The position numbers and the translations under genes are program-made. Shown here in pieces: positions 1 to 13,100 of a stretch of 64,000 bases of DNA. This DNA comes from Todiramphus chloris collaris (taxonomy: Eukaryota > Chordata > Aves > Coraciiformes > Alcedinidae). How positions within the stretch are numbered: position 1 is the first letter of the stretch; the number at the start of each line of letters is the position of its first letter. The notes under the pieces are model-generated. The model had not been told where the DNA came from. It did not search any database and saw only the letters and a list, made by a program, of their open reading frames with translations. The stretch is taken from positions 26,139,621-26,203,620 of the forward strand of contig JANVCC010000022.1 of the NCBI GenBank assembly GCA_025345505.1, read 5' to 3'.

Positions 1-1100
1 CCCCCGAGGAAGAGGAAGGGAGAGGGGAGGAAGGCAAGGGGGATGCTGGGTGCATGCTGGGTTTGGGACAGGCAATCAGGAATTGGTGTGTCTTCATGTG
101 CTAAGGGACAGCTGGGACTTCTCCAACATTTTGGCTTTGTTTTTTAATTAGGGGGTAATCTGGTAAATCATCACATCCCCCCAACACCAGGGGCGTGGGT
201 CACTTAAGGACCCTTAATCAGGCACCTCGTCCCATGCGCAGACAGGGGGGAACTAGGTTATTCCAAGGGGTGCCAGGCAAATAAAAGCCCCAAGAAGGGC
301 CCCACACCACTGGCCCTGGCCCCCCCCCCCCCCCTCCCGCCAAGGGCACGGGGACGCTGTTGGCGTCACGCGGGGCGATAAGGCCCCGACCCCACGGTGC
401 CCCGTCGCCCGCCACAGCCCCTCAGCACGGGGCGCGAGGCACTTTACAAGGGGAGCCGGTGGAGGTGTGTGAGGGGGGGTTTTTGGGGTGGTGTCTGTCC
501 ACTTACCAACACCCCTCGCCCAGGGCCAGCTGCCTGTGCTGGGCTCCCGGTTGCCTTTAAGGGCGTTTTTGGGGGAGGCGAGGGGAGCGGATCGGGGCTG
601 GACTTGGAGCGCGCCGTGCAGCTGGGGAGAGAAGGAAGAGAAGAAAGAGGGAGAAGGAGCGAGAGGAGGGAGGGGAGTGGTGGAAAAAGCCGCCTGGGAC
701 CCCCTTCCTCCCCAGGGTGGGGGGCCGGCGCCCCCGGGCTCCCCAGCCCCCAGCCGCCCCGGGGGGTGCGGAGGGGAGCGGGGGGGGCGGCGGGACACCC
801 CTGCGCCTCTTCATCGCCGGGGTCCCGCTTGTGGGGACCGAAACCCTTCGGTCTCTCCCCCTCCTTCCCTCCCCTCCCTCCTCCCTCCCTCCTTCCTTCC
901 TTCCTTCTCCAGGCTTGGCTCGGGGAGGGAGGGGGGCTCTGCCTGCAGTCTGCCTTCACGCCTGCCCTCCCGGGCGACGCCGGGCTCCTGCTTGCCCCCC
1001 CCAGGCTGCCCCCGGCCGCTCCCCGGCCGCCCCCCGCGCCCCCCGGGCCAGGTGAGGCTGCGCTACAGACCCTTTCGGATGTAGGCAGGCGAGATCCCGG
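1..1100 (+). promoter_or_regulatory. TNS1: Upstream region and probable 5' UTR of TNS1
   Basis: GC-rich sequence with several CpG-dense stretches (about 340-440 and 740-1060), a pyrimidine-rich tract of CCTCC/TTCC repeats (about 853-910), and the first coding ATG just downstream at 1101. No convincing TATA box sits at an obvious distance. An AT-rich AAATAAAA at about 279 and a CArG-like CCTTTAAGG at about 551 are the only notable core-like motifs. An in-frame TGA at 1053-1055 precedes the ATG. A donor-like CAG/GTGAGG at about 1050 and an acceptor-like CTACAG at about 1063-1068 leave open an upstream non-coding exon. The transcription start cannot be placed from sequence alone. Confidence 0.5.
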
Positions 1101-1127
1101 ATGGATTTCGGGAGCGTCATGAACAAG
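1101..1127 (+). CDS. TNS1: TNS1 coding exon 1 (start codon; MDFGSVMNK)
   Basis: Nine codons from ATG to AAG, followed by the donor GTATGG at 1128; phase 0. An upstream in-frame TGA at 1053-1055 shows the frame does not extend far 5'. The context CGG-ATG-G is a moderate Kozak site (+4 G, -3 C). The peptide resembles the N-terminus I recall for long vertebrate TNS1 isoforms, and it joins in phase to exons 2-4. Other first exons outside or inside the window remain possible. Confidence 0.75.
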
Positions 1128-4100
1128 GTATGGGTGGGGGCCGAGGGCATGGGGGTCCCCAGCTCCCCCCGGGGGGTGGGGGTGGGTGGGTGCTCCGGGG
1201 GGTGGCATCGCTTCAGGGGGCGGGGGCCACTCGTGACATCGGAGCGGGGATGGGGTGGTGCGTGGTTGGGGGGGTGCTGCCCCCCTGTGTTGGGGGATCC
1301 CCAGTTGTCGGTCCCCAGAGGGTGTCTCGGGGTGAAGGGGGAGCCTGAAGGGGGCAATGCGGTGCTCGCAGGGAGGAGGATTTGGGGAGGGGGCGAGGTC
1401 CGGTTTGCTGCCGGCTGGAATCTGTGAGCGACTCTGGGGGGGCGTGCCCCCCGCGCCCACCTCCCCACCTCGCCGAGGCGGTGACCCGCAGGGTGCCCCG
1501 GAGGGGGACACGCAGGCGCTGGGCTCCGCGTCCCCTCCAAAGTGTGTAGGGACGTGTCCCTGGGGAGCGAGGACTGCGCGGGAAAGCGGAGTACTGCCCA
1601 GGGAACCCGCTCAGACCCCGCGGCCGGCGGGGGAGATGTCGGGCGGGTGCCTGTCACCCCGAGGTGAGGGGGACACCCGAGAGGCAGCCTCTGGGCCGGA
1701 ACACCCTGGCAGCCCACGGGTTAACCCCCTGCGCCGGTCCGGCCGCGGGACCATCAATGGTTAAACCCCGGGTTAATGAGTGGCGAGGAGTCCGGCAGCC
1801 CGGGCCGGTGCCAGCCCCCCGCCCCCCCGGGCACGGACCCCCGGCCGTTCGGCGCCGCCGGGTCCGCAGAGGGTTAAATCAGGCAGGGCAGGTCCCAGCG
1901 CAGATGTTTTTGGGCTGTGCTCCTGGGAGAGGAAACGGCCGAGCGAGGCATCAGCCCTTTTGGTTTTAAGGGGAAAAACAAGAAAAAAATAGAGAACTGC
2001 ACCCTTCCTGGGCTGCCAGTGGGCTCAGCCCCCGGTATCTCCGGTGTGGGTGCTGGGGGGCAGCTGGCAGGACAGGGAGGTGGCAGTGGCTGTGCTCCCC
2101 GAGTCCTCGTGGAGGGTGCTGGGGTGGCATCTGCTGCTTGACAAGTTTAGGGGTGCTGGGGGGCACCCAAGAGGGGCACCCTGTGTCCGTATAGTGTGGT
2201 GGCAATGGGAGGGCTGCATGTGTCCTGCCTCGAGTCTGGGAGTGACATCCCTGGGGAAAGCGGGCCTGGAGAAAAGGAGCCCCCAGCCAGTGCCCTCTCT
2301 AATGAAGCCTCTCTGTTAGCAACCCCTCTGGCCCCTGTTTCAGGAAGGGCAGAGCTGCTGACCCCTGCCTCGGGCAGGGCACTGCACTTTGGGTCTCTGC
2401 CTTTCTGTGTCCCTCCCTTTTGGGTCCCTGAGCCAAGGGGTCCGTCTGCACCATTTGGGGGGGCTGCAGGAACAAAGCTGTGCGCTGCCCTGTGCCACCT
2501 TCCTCTGCCTGGCCTCAGAGCAGCCCATCCCCAGGGCAGCCTGTCACATCATCTGCAGCCCCTGATCAGCACTGAAGCTGCCCCACTGGGTGTTGGGGTG
2601 CAGGGAGGAGAGTGAACCAACAGCACAGCCCCCAGGCAGAGTGGAGTGGCTCCATCTCTACTTCCCTCTCCTGTTCCCCCCATCCCCTTGACCTCATAGA
2701 TGGGAAACATGAATTTTGGGGGTGCTACTCAGTGTTTTGTTTTCACTGCAGCATTTTCAGCTTGGTCCTGTGGGATGGGGGCACAGCACTGACTGCAGTC
2801 TCCATCTGCTCAGGGCTTTTCCCCATAAGGGGAACCCCGGGGCTTGGTGCCAGAGGTCAGCCAGGGCTTATTTTGGCACCTTGGGATGGATTGCAACCCC
2901 ATGAGCAGATGCCCCTGCTGCCATGTGGTAAGCCCAAAGCCTTCAGTGGCATCTCTATGCCTAGGGATGGGTCTTGCCTGGTACTCCATTAGCAAGATAG
3001 AGGGGATCTGTGGGGCAGGGTCCCACACAGGGCTCACCATGGAGCACAGCCAGCCAACCTGCCTACCTGTGGGCCCATGTTCTGGCCAGTCCCACATGAA
3101 TTCCCATGGTGCTCTGACTAACCCCATCTCAGAACCCGTTTGTTGACCAGTTCCATGTGAGAATCCATGCACTGACCAATCCTGTGCTGAAATCACTGCT
3201 CTAACCAATCCTGCATGAGAATCTGTGCTCTGACCAATCCCATGTCAGAATCCATGTTTTGACCAATCCCGTGTGAGAATCTGTGCATAGACTAATCCTG
3301 TCTAAGAATCCCTGTGCTGGCCAATCCAGTGTGAAAATCCATGCATTGACCAATCTCCAGTGAGAATCCAGTTGCTGCCCAATCCCATGTAAGAATCCGT
3401 ACACTGACCAATCCCATGTAAGAACCAGTCCCGGTGAATCCCACTACAGCAGTCTGTGTCCTAGGCAATCCCAGTGTGACTCTGCTCCTGGTCAGTCCCT
3501 GGTGTGGGTGCTGCTCCTTGTCCATTCCCAGTGCCTGGTTTGAGGCCAAAGGTTGTCTGGGGGTGGGGTTAGTGAGGGGCTGGGTATGCCCCCATGCCCT
3601 CCCTTGGGGCAGACTGGGGTCAGGGAAGCAGTGACCTTGTGCTTGTGCCTTGGGGCAGGCTGGCTGTGAGGTCCCAGTGGGACCAGAGTGAGGGGTGTCC
3701 CTGCAGTGGGGTGGCAGCACTCATGGGTGGGTGCTGGCAGCAGGGCATGGCTGGGGCTGTGGGGCTGGTGCCAGGCAGGCAATGGCCTGCAGGGTCGGAT
3801 CCAGACCCGCTGCCTGCAGATGTTGCCTTTTTAGGCACTGGAGCACAGCGTATCCCTGCCTGCGGCCAGTGCCGTGCCAAGCCAGCGCCTGCTGGCAGAG
3901 TGGGGCCAGCCCCTGTCCTGGGCATGAGGAAGCACCTCTGTCCCCGCCTGTCCCCCCAGACCCCCTTTTTCTATCCAAACAGGCCCAGGGATGCTGCCTT
4001 CTCCCCCTTCCCCTAGTCGGCACTTGGCAACCCTAGGGCTGATTGCTCAAACTGACCCGGAGCTGGGACCTGCCCTTATTTGGGTTGAAACCAGGGCTAT

Positions 4101-7100
4101 TTTGGTGCTGCTGCCTCCATTGCAACCCATCGGAGCTTCCCTGTGCCTTGCCTTCCCCATTCCATCCCATCTTCCAGGCTACTGGCCTGACCAGATGCGG
4201 GCTGCTGGGAGCTGTCACCCTCCTGGCTGTGCTAGGGGTCGCAGAGCCGTCAGCGTGCCGAGTGGAGCAGCTGGTGACCCCCGCGCTATCTCGGCCCTGA
4301 TCTGCAGGGCTGGGCGCACCTGGTGACCTCTGCCTTGTCCCTGCTGTCGCCTTCCTGTCCTGGTGGGGACAGGCCATGGGGTGGCTCCCTGGGGACATAC
4401 CAGAGGGAGGGTGTGGGGAGACAGAGGGGATGGGGTCTGTCCCGGCTTAGGGGGCATCGCTGCCACAATGGTGGCTCTTTGCTGTGTGGTACCCTAGCCA
4501 GGTACCACCAGCATCTCTGGGGCAATGCAGAGGCTGGGAAGCCTGGTGGCCTCTGCCCTGGCATGGGCGCTGCCAGGCATCCCACCACAGAGGGGCTGGC
4601 ACTGTGACCGTCCCTGGTCCAGCTGTGAGGCTGGCCAGGGATGCTCAAAGGGAAGCCTGGGAGCAGCAAGACCTCCGTGCCCCAGCGTCAGCCCAGCCTG
4701 ACTCACCCTGAGCCTCTGGCCAAGCCACTCCCCAGCCCTTCAATACAGTCACCCGTTACCCTCACCCGAAGGGGAAAAACCCAAAACTATCAGAGCCCCT
4801 GAGTGCTGGTAGAGGCAGAGAGAGGCTTCATGGTGCTGGGGTGCTGCTCCTTCCTTGGGATCCCCATGCAGGGGGCTGCGGCTCTGTATAGCTGCCCCGT
4901 GCCTCGCACACTGGGGCTGTGCTGGGCAGGGTGGAGCTGGGGCGAGGGGGGAGCGGGCGCGGATGGAAACATGCCGTCCTCCTGCCGAGGACTTGTTGCA
5001 TAAACAGGAGATTTGCCAGAGCTGTGAAAAATGTGAGGGCAGGAGCAGGCAGCACGTGGTGTAGGCAGGGGCGACCAGACCACTGTGCAGGGGTGTGGCT
5101 GGAGGGGCAGTTACTGAGCATATAGTGCTTTATGTCTGGCAGAGGGGAAGGATGCTGCTGCTGGTCCCACTGCGAAGGGGAGAACAGGGGTGCTGGAGAG
5201 AGGAAAACCTTCACTGACATACCCAACTCAGTGGCCCCAACCTGTCCCCTTAAAGTGCTTTCTGCTGTGGGGTGCCAGAGCAGGGGGTCCCGCTCTGCCC
5301 CATCTGCAGCTAAGAGAGGGTTTGGCAGGGCTTGGTGGCTTGCAGCAGGGCTGGAGGGGCTGTCGAGCAGGGGAAGTGCTCTGGGGCTGGCTGTGAGGTT
5401 GCCATAGCCTGTAGCTGTCCCTGGGACCCCGCCCTTGCTTGGGGCAGGGTCTCAAGTTGAGCAGAGAGCCTTGGGATGCATGGGGAGCTGGTGTGCAGCC
5501 CAGCTGGGATGTAGGTGTCACAAAACTCAGGCCAGCCTTTCTAGGGAAGAAAAAGTCCCCTATGGGGTGACTTGGACCCCATGAGGTTCCCTGTGGGGTC
5601 ATGTGGGCTGAGCTGGCATTGGTGCCACCTCAGCATAGTCCTGTGGGGTGCCAATTTGGCCACTGAGTCAACATCCTCTTTGGCAACCGCATTTCCATCC
5701 TGCATCGTGGTTTGGACAGGGGACCCCGTTCCTGGGGGCTGGAAGGAGTAGGGTAACTTGCTCCCCTCTTTTGGAGTCCACATCTCTTCTGGGGGGGAGG
5801 GCCGGGAGGCCTGTGCTTTCCTGATGCTGGTTTGCTGTGGGGAGGATATGGGATGTTGGGGAGGTCCTTTTTGACAGCACATCTCCAGCTTTGATTGCAC
5901 CATCTGGGCAGACTTGCTGGTGTCTTGGTGCCTGTCAGTGGGAAGCAGCTCTGGCTTGCTGGGGTCCATGCAGGGGCCAGGGTGGCTGGTGCTGTGACTG
6001 CTCCCAGCATTGCAAGGGTCAGCACTGGCCCGGATATCAGTCGACTGGGGAATGTTTATCGGAGCTCCTGGGGAAGGGAAAAACAAAAACCACCACCCAA
6101 AGGAAGGGATATGCGTCAGAGATGGGCCTGCATCACCCACCGGCAGCTGGGCGGGCTGTGCTGTGGGCTGTGGGCCAGCACTTGCCCAGCTCCAGCCGCC
6201 TGGCCAAGGGGTAACCCGTGAGGTGCTCCCCCAGCCCACCTCACGCCTGGCGCTGCACCAACCTGGCCCGTTTCCAAATTGCAGGGACCCTCCGTGGAGG
6301 TTTGTCTCCCCAAAGCCCCGCTGGCATCCTGTGGGCTGGGCCTACAACCTGTGGGGATGCTTTGGCTGGAGCAGGACCTGGCGGTGCCCCTTGGCACTTC
6401 TGCGGCTGCAGGTTGTTTTGTGCTGAGAGAGGAGGAGGGAGAGGAAGGATTTGGGAGGGAGACGCAAGTGGTTGTTGCAGCATGAAGGCTCTGGGTTGTC
6501 TCATCACCAGGTATGTGGTGCGTGTCCACATTCCTCCAGTGTTGCTTGGTACTTGTGAGCTGGTGCTGAAGTCCCAGTGGAGATCTAGGATGCAGAGCCC
6601 GCTCCCAGAGCTGTAGACATTTGGGTTTGGTGGAGGAGAGCTCCCATGGGCTGCTCTGCCTGGGAGCGGTGTGGCCAGGGGCTGACAGGAGTTTGCAGGC
6701 CAGGTGTTTATTTCTGGGCTTGGACATCCTGAGGGTATTGAGTTTCTCTAGGTATGGTGACAGCTGGCTTTGAGTGAGAGAGCCCATTGCTGCTCTCCAG
6801 GGGAAGGCTGCAGGGTGTACCCAACCCGTTATGAGACATCAGAGAGTCCCCACCACTCGTGTCTGCGGGGCCTCATTCGCTGGGAAACTGATTTTGCTGC
6901 TTGGCAATACCCGGGTCTCAAGGCAGCCGTTCGCGGGATGTGGCTGCTGGGAGCAGCGACCTGGGGGGCCGTGGGGGGCCGGTGGGGTGGGCGGCAGCCC
7001 CGCTGCGCCTCGTTCCTCGCATTCCTGGGCAGGGCTGCCGGGTGGCGGGGTCGCGGTGGCGGGGGCCGGGCGGCAGGAATGCAAACACCGGTGGGGGGGA

Positions 7101-10100
7101 GAAGAAAGGCTGCTGTGTCTGCCGTGGCAGTGAAGCCTGGACCGGGACTGTGCAGGTCCCCCTGCCTTTCCCACCCCCTCTTGCACAGGGGGATGTGGAG
7201 GACGGAGGTGGTGGCAGTCCTGGAGGTTGCCACGATTCTCTACAGTATGATGCTCTCACTCATCCCGTGGGGCAGGAGGGATGCTCCTGCACCCCTGGGT
7301 CAGGAGTTTGGCTTCCCTAGAAAGGGATCCGTTACCTAGGGCAAGGTCTTCCCTCTTCTCCTGAACCTGGGGCAGGTTTGAGCCAAAGTTGAGAGGGGGA
7401 GGGAAGCTGAAAACAGCATTACATTCTTGCAGTCCTCGTAAAACTGCCTTTCTGGGATGAGAGTGCCATACAGCCTGGGTTGGTGTCTCCTGTGGATGGG
7501 AGGAGCAGTGTCAAGTGAGCACAAGCCCATATTAGACGTCAGAGAGTCCATCGGGGAAATACAACCGTGGGCACCCCAGTTTTCTCCCTTCTCCAGCTGA
7601 AGGAGCAAACCTCCTGGTGCCGACGGCAGAGGAGGAGCACGCATGAACCCTACCTGTCCGTGGGACCGCTGGGTGCCACGGTGGTAGGGGCAGCTGTGCA
7701 TCTTCCCCCACCACCAGCCTCTGGGACTGGGGCTGGAGCGGGCTGGGGCCCCTGAGTTGAGCATCCCCGGGGGAAGAGCACGGCGGTGTGCGGGGCACGG
7801 CACGGGGTACGGCGAGGCCCTCACCGGCCCCGTCCGCCGCGCTTGCTGCCGGAGAACATTCCAGGGAGGCTGGCGCGGGGCCAGCGCCGCGGGGCAGGGA
7901 AAGGGGCCTTTTATGGAAGCGTTTCTGCATTAGAATAAAATCATAATAATAATGCGCAGGGGAAAGGAGCGGGAGGAGCAGGAGGAACAACCCCTGAAGA
8001 AAACAAGGAGGCGGGATGGGAACAGGCCGGCAGGGGTTGGGCATCGCTCTGAGGGGACCGGGATGGGGTGGGATCCGGGTGCTCCGAGCGGGGTACTTGG
8101 CCCAGGGTAGGGGAGGTTGAGCGGGATGCGGGGAGTCCCCGTACTGCCACGGTGGGAGAGCAGCCCCGGAGTGGTGTTTGGCACGTTGGCTCGCTGCTGG
8201 GACAGGGCAGGGACTGGCTGGGGTCACCACTCCTGGGGACGCACGGGGAGTTCGGAGGGGACTAAGTGCCCCGAGCGTCACCTCCCCGTTGCTGCCGGCA
8301 TCTCCGGGCTGGAGCGGCTGCTCCCACTGCCCCCGGCACCGACGAGGCGCTGGCTCTCCCAGCCCGGCGTGCCGCTGCTTCCCGCAGGACTGGGGTGCAC
8401 ACAAAACCCAAGGTTAATTGTCAGTAATTGCCGCCGGTAATTAAGGTAACAATAGCCGGGCTGTTCAGCTGGCGGCTGCAGGAGCGCTCACGAGGCCGGG
8501 CTGGGGTTTGTTCCAGGAGCTGCTCTTGGCACTGGGCAACCTCGCCGGGCCGTGCCCTGCCGTGCCCACCCTCGGCTGGGGCTGCCCTGGATCCCCTGGC
8601 CGAGGACAACTGGCACTGCCACCATGGCCCCGAGCCCACTCCCCTTCTTACCAGGGAGCCCAGCCTTGATCTCGGGACGTTGCCTGTGCTCCTTCCTGGG
8701 CACCACGGCAGGGCCGTGGGTCATGAGTGCCCCTGTCACCCCCTTGGGCAGGGGCTGGATTTGCTCGGGGTGAGGAGGTGAATGGTGCATCCCTGTACCT
8801 TCCCATGCTCCATCTTGAGCTGAGGGCTTCAGGGACTAATCTTGGCCCTCTTTCTGCTTTCTTGCAGGCTGTGACCCCCTGCTCCCCTGCTGTCAACTAT
8901 GAGCTGGTAAGCAAACACCCCCCCTGCCCCATGAGCTGTGGGTGGCAGGCAGGACTCTGGGGATGCTGGGTGGGATGGGACACCCTATTCTGCACTGGTG
9001 TGGGGCTTTCTCTGCCTGCACACTTCAGGGTATGAGTCTCTCACCCCCAAAACCACAGGGGCTTTGTGCTGGGATTAATGGCACCTCCCCATTTTGGTGC
9101 TGTACCCCCTGGCATTGCTAGCTGCAGGGCACCCCACATCTGAGAAGCATGAGTTGGGGCAGCCCAGCCATTACAGGACTCCTGGAGCTGGAGCTTTTGG
9201 GAAAAGGGGCATGTAAGGTTACTGGGAAGGACAGGCAGTTGGGACGTGACTGGCCTGGGCTCTGGGGTCCCCCAGCACTGGCCAGAGCCTGGGCGGTTTC
9301 TTGCATGCCTGGAGATGGCTCTACCAGATGTGCCTTTGGCCGCACATTTGCAGCCCTTGTTATTGTCACCCCCTTCTTTTGTCCCTTATGGGGACCTTTA
9401 ATGAGCAGCCAGGGCCAGGGTGACGCACAGCCCTTCCCACCCTGTCCTCTCTGGACACCAACAAAACAGCTGAGCACACCATTTCTGTTCCCCTCATCCT
9501 GGGGACGATGGGTGCAGGAGTGCTGGGTGGTCAGCCCTGCTTTCTTGCCATGCTGCTCTGGGCCATGGCAGGGCACCAGGATGGCTCCAGGAGCTAGGAT
9601 CTTGTCTGGGGCAGAGGTTTGGAAAGCATGGCATGGTGGCACCCACCAGGCAACATCTTGCTGGCAGAGATGCCCCCCTGCCCTGTCCCCAGCCAAGCCG
9701 TGCCCATGGCAGCAGGCAGAGCAGGCACATGGTGGTGGTGAGGCTGGCATTGCTTGGGGCCAGTGCAGCTGCCCTTCCTTCTTGCTCCAGACGTGTGCCA
9801 AGGCTTGCTGGGGCAGGCACTGGGGAGAGGAGGCCCTGGAAGAGTTTCAGCTCTGGGCTTGGCAGCCTGGTAGTGCTGGGGTGGCCATGCCCCACTTAGG
9901 ACTCTGGGCTGGGCACCTCATGGCTGGGCAGGCGTTTCACCTGAAAAGTGGGTTTAGGGGATGGCCTACTGCAAGCTCATGAGGGCCCAAGCAAGTGAAG
10001 GGATGGGGTGGGAGCAGAGTGCGCTGCCCGCCCCAGGGCCCTGTGGTGGTTATCTGCACTGGGTTTAATCTCTGCCTGCACCCCTGCACCCCTGCCAGCC

Positions 10101-13100
10101 TCCTCTGGCACTTATCACCAGCAAAAACATGTTGGCTTCAAGCTGGGACCGTTACTGCGGCTTTGGGAGGAAATCGAAAGGGGTTTGCCCTGTCCCGTGG
10201 CTGGAAATGGCAGCCCTGCCACCACTGCCATTGATCTCAGGGATCCCCTGTGTTCCCCTGGTCCCAAGACCCCCATAAGCCATCCAGATGGGTTCGTTTG
10301 CTGTACCACCTTCAGGCACCTCAACCAGCTCTCCCCGGGAAGAGATCTGTCCTCTGTTCCCTCTGTTTGGGGTCTGGACACTCTCTCATACCCTGGGAAA
10401 TTTATTGTTGTCCCAAGCTCCATCTCAAAGCTCTCCACAGACTCCAGCAGCGTGTCACCAAATTTCCCCTTCTTTTGAGCATCTTGGACCCCTGCTCTGC
10501 TCCTGCTGGGGTCCTTTGCTGGCCTTGCGGGTTTGTCTCAGGGAGCTGAGACTGCCCATGGCAGGCAGCCAGGCTGGGTGTGTGGCTGTGCCCAGTTCAT
10601 CTTGTTTACCTCCTGGCTGTGGGGTCTAACCATGGAAGATCCACATGGGATCCTGGAGGTGTGGGGGGCACTGGGTGCCCGCTGTGGACTAGACACAGGA
10701 TTCAATCAAGTCGTGTCTGCCCATGACAACAGTTCAGTGCGGGGGGCCACTGCTGGGAGGCAGGACCGCAGTGCCCTCGGTACCCAAGCATCACACTGGT
10801 TTCGAGGGATTCCCAACCTTTAGGAAGAGCGGACATGTTGGTGGGCAGGGAAGGAAACGGGACTGCAGCGCATTTCCTAGGAAGGGACAGAAATAGCCAG
10901 AGGGGAACTTTTGACCCTGGCTCCTGCTCTGTGTGCATGTGTCTCTCTCTCAGTCTCTCTCTTGCTTGCCTTTTTCTCACCTTCCACTTCCTCCTGCCTG
11001 CCTGCAGCCATCCCCAGGGGAGAGCATCATGAAGCAGCAGGTAGACACTCTGGTAAGTCCTACTAGTCACAGAGCCTGGTCTCTCCCTCAAGACCTACTG
11101 GGAGGTGACTTGTACCGGTCCCATTGCTGCAAGCACCCCCTGCAGCCAAAATCCCTCAACCTGGGATGCTCCTGTGGTCTCCCAACATCCCTAGCACCCC
11201 CCGGCCCTCCTTTCCTGCTGGGTAAGGTGATGATGGCCATGCCAAAAGCCAAGTGAGGTGCCCAGGGTTGGAGGCAGAGGCGGCGGTGGAGCCCAGCGGA
11301 GGGGGTGTTGGGGCTTTTGCCACAAAGCTGGCTTTCCTGTCCTGGAGCCGGGGATATGTTACTTAATCTGTGGACATGAAATTGCTAAGACAGTGTAGAC
11401 AAACGCACTGCCAAAGTCAACGCGGACGGCTTCCCTTTGCCCGCAGCCAGCGTGCCGGCCTCCCTGTGTGCTGGGGCTGGGACCCGAGGGGTGGAGGCAG
11501 AGCAGTTCCAATGAGGAAGAGGGTGAAAGCTTTCCTCACCTGGGAGCTGGCTTATCCCATCCCATTGGTTGTCCAGGGCATGTTTCTAATCCCTTTCCAG
11601 ACTGGAGAATGAGTACCCACAGCTGGAATAATCCATCGGGACAATCAGGAGCCCCCTTTGCTGGCTTTTCTCTCTTTTGGGGAAATTTTCCTGGTATTTC
11701 TGCAGCTTTTCTTGTGCCTCACATCACCCTCTCCAAGCAGAAGTGACCTGTGGGTTTTGGATGCTGCCCAGAGCCTGGGGACGTGCTGAACCAGCCTGGG
11801 GGTGGCAAGGGGTTCTTCAACCCAACATGTCTGGGATCAGTCTGTCCTGTGCTGGGTTGGACTGGGACATACTGTCTTCTTCAGGGTTTCTCCTCCAACG
11901 GGGATCTTTGCAGGGTCTCCCAGCCTGGTGCTGGGCAGGAGTGTTTAATAATGTGAGCGCTTGCTCCTATCAGCTGACTGTGGGCTGACTCTTCCTCGTG
12001 CAGGGACTGGTGACAGAGACAGCAGCAGGGCTGCGGTTAGATCAGGGTGGGGAACGGGGCAGAGCCAGGGAGCTTCTGACAAGGTGGGGGACATTGCAGG
12101 GCCGTGGCTGCAGGCACCCTCTCCCCTGGGCCAGGAGGGTGCTGGGGGTGAAGCTGCTATGCTGTGGAAATGGATTAGCAAGTGTCTCACCACTGTCAAG
12201 GTATGAGAGGGAGAGGATCTCTGGTGTCCCTGCCTTGCTCACCCTCTCATGCCTCGGTTTCCCCAGGCATGAGAGAGGAGTGAGTCCTAGTTGCCCTATG
12301 TCAGCTTCTCCATTGGGGTTGGGCAAGGCTGTGGTTTGGGAGGCTGCTATGGTGGGGTGGGGTGACAGGGGCTGATGGGGCTTCCCTGGCTGGTGGGTGT
12401 GGGACCCCAGATGTCTCCTCTATGAAAGGTCTGAGGCAGAGCAGAGCCCTCAGTGAGGATCCTGTCCTAGTTGTTGGTGGGTGATGTAGGGACAAGCCCA
12501 TGCTGAGGTTCAAGCTTGCTCCATGCACCCAGGCTCTGCCCAGAGAAGGTTTTACCTCTCCTTTTGCTGAATTTTAACTCTTTCTTTGCCCTCAGCAATG
12601 CTGGGGGGTTTCTGGGGTGAGCAGGAGATTTGGGGCACCTTGAGGAGAACTTTGAGATGGATTGTCACTGCTCCCCACACACCGTTGGGTGCTTGGGCAG
12701 GGCTGCTGCCGTCCGGAGAGGTTTGTCTGGGAGGGGAGACCATTGTCCCCAGGCCCTGCAGGCTGCTGAGCCCATCTCCACTCCACTGGGCAGCCTGACC
12801 TTGAAAGGGGGATGCAAGGCCGGTGGAGGGTGATGCCAGCTACCTGTGGGAGCAGCCCTGGGACTGTGATGGGTGGGAGATGGAAAGCAAATGGTGCCAG
12901 AGAACCCTCTCCACCTTGTCCTGTTGCCTCTGGTGTGCCGGCAGTGGGATGCCACAGCCCATAGGAGGGTAGCAGCGGGTTCCGCAGCTCCATGGGCAAA
13001 AGGGGCATCCTGGGAGCCTACTATGGACAGCATCTCATGTTTCTTGATCATTGCGAGGACTTGGGGCGTGCTGCCTGTGTGAGATGAGTCTTTAAATGAC

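Larger units (their letters stand above)
1128..8867 (+). other. TNS1: Intron 1 (7.7 kb)
   Basis: No exon recognised. It contains the 29-bp minisatellite (3084-3546), a CArG pair (4074-4105), and a CpG-rich block at about 6920-8400 with TEAD, CArG and homeobox-like motifs. The block could be an alternative promoter or enhancer. The long open frames in the GC-rich parts have no domain or composition that suggests genes. Confidence 0.6.

Noticed and set aside
444..1511. 355-codon open frame on the - strand over the TNS1 promoter and exon 1
   Set aside because: Pro/Gly/Ser-rich with no domain. Stop codons are rare in such GC-rich DNA, so a long open frame is expected by chance.
3084..3546. CRISPR-like regularly spaced repeat
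   Set aside because: The 29-bp units are contiguous and diverged, with no unique spacers, and the host is a vertebrate. It is a minisatellite.
9149..9982. 277-codon + strand open frame in intron 2
   Set aside because: No recognisable domain, odd Trp/Cys/Gly-rich composition, no splice or promoter context. Treated as chance.
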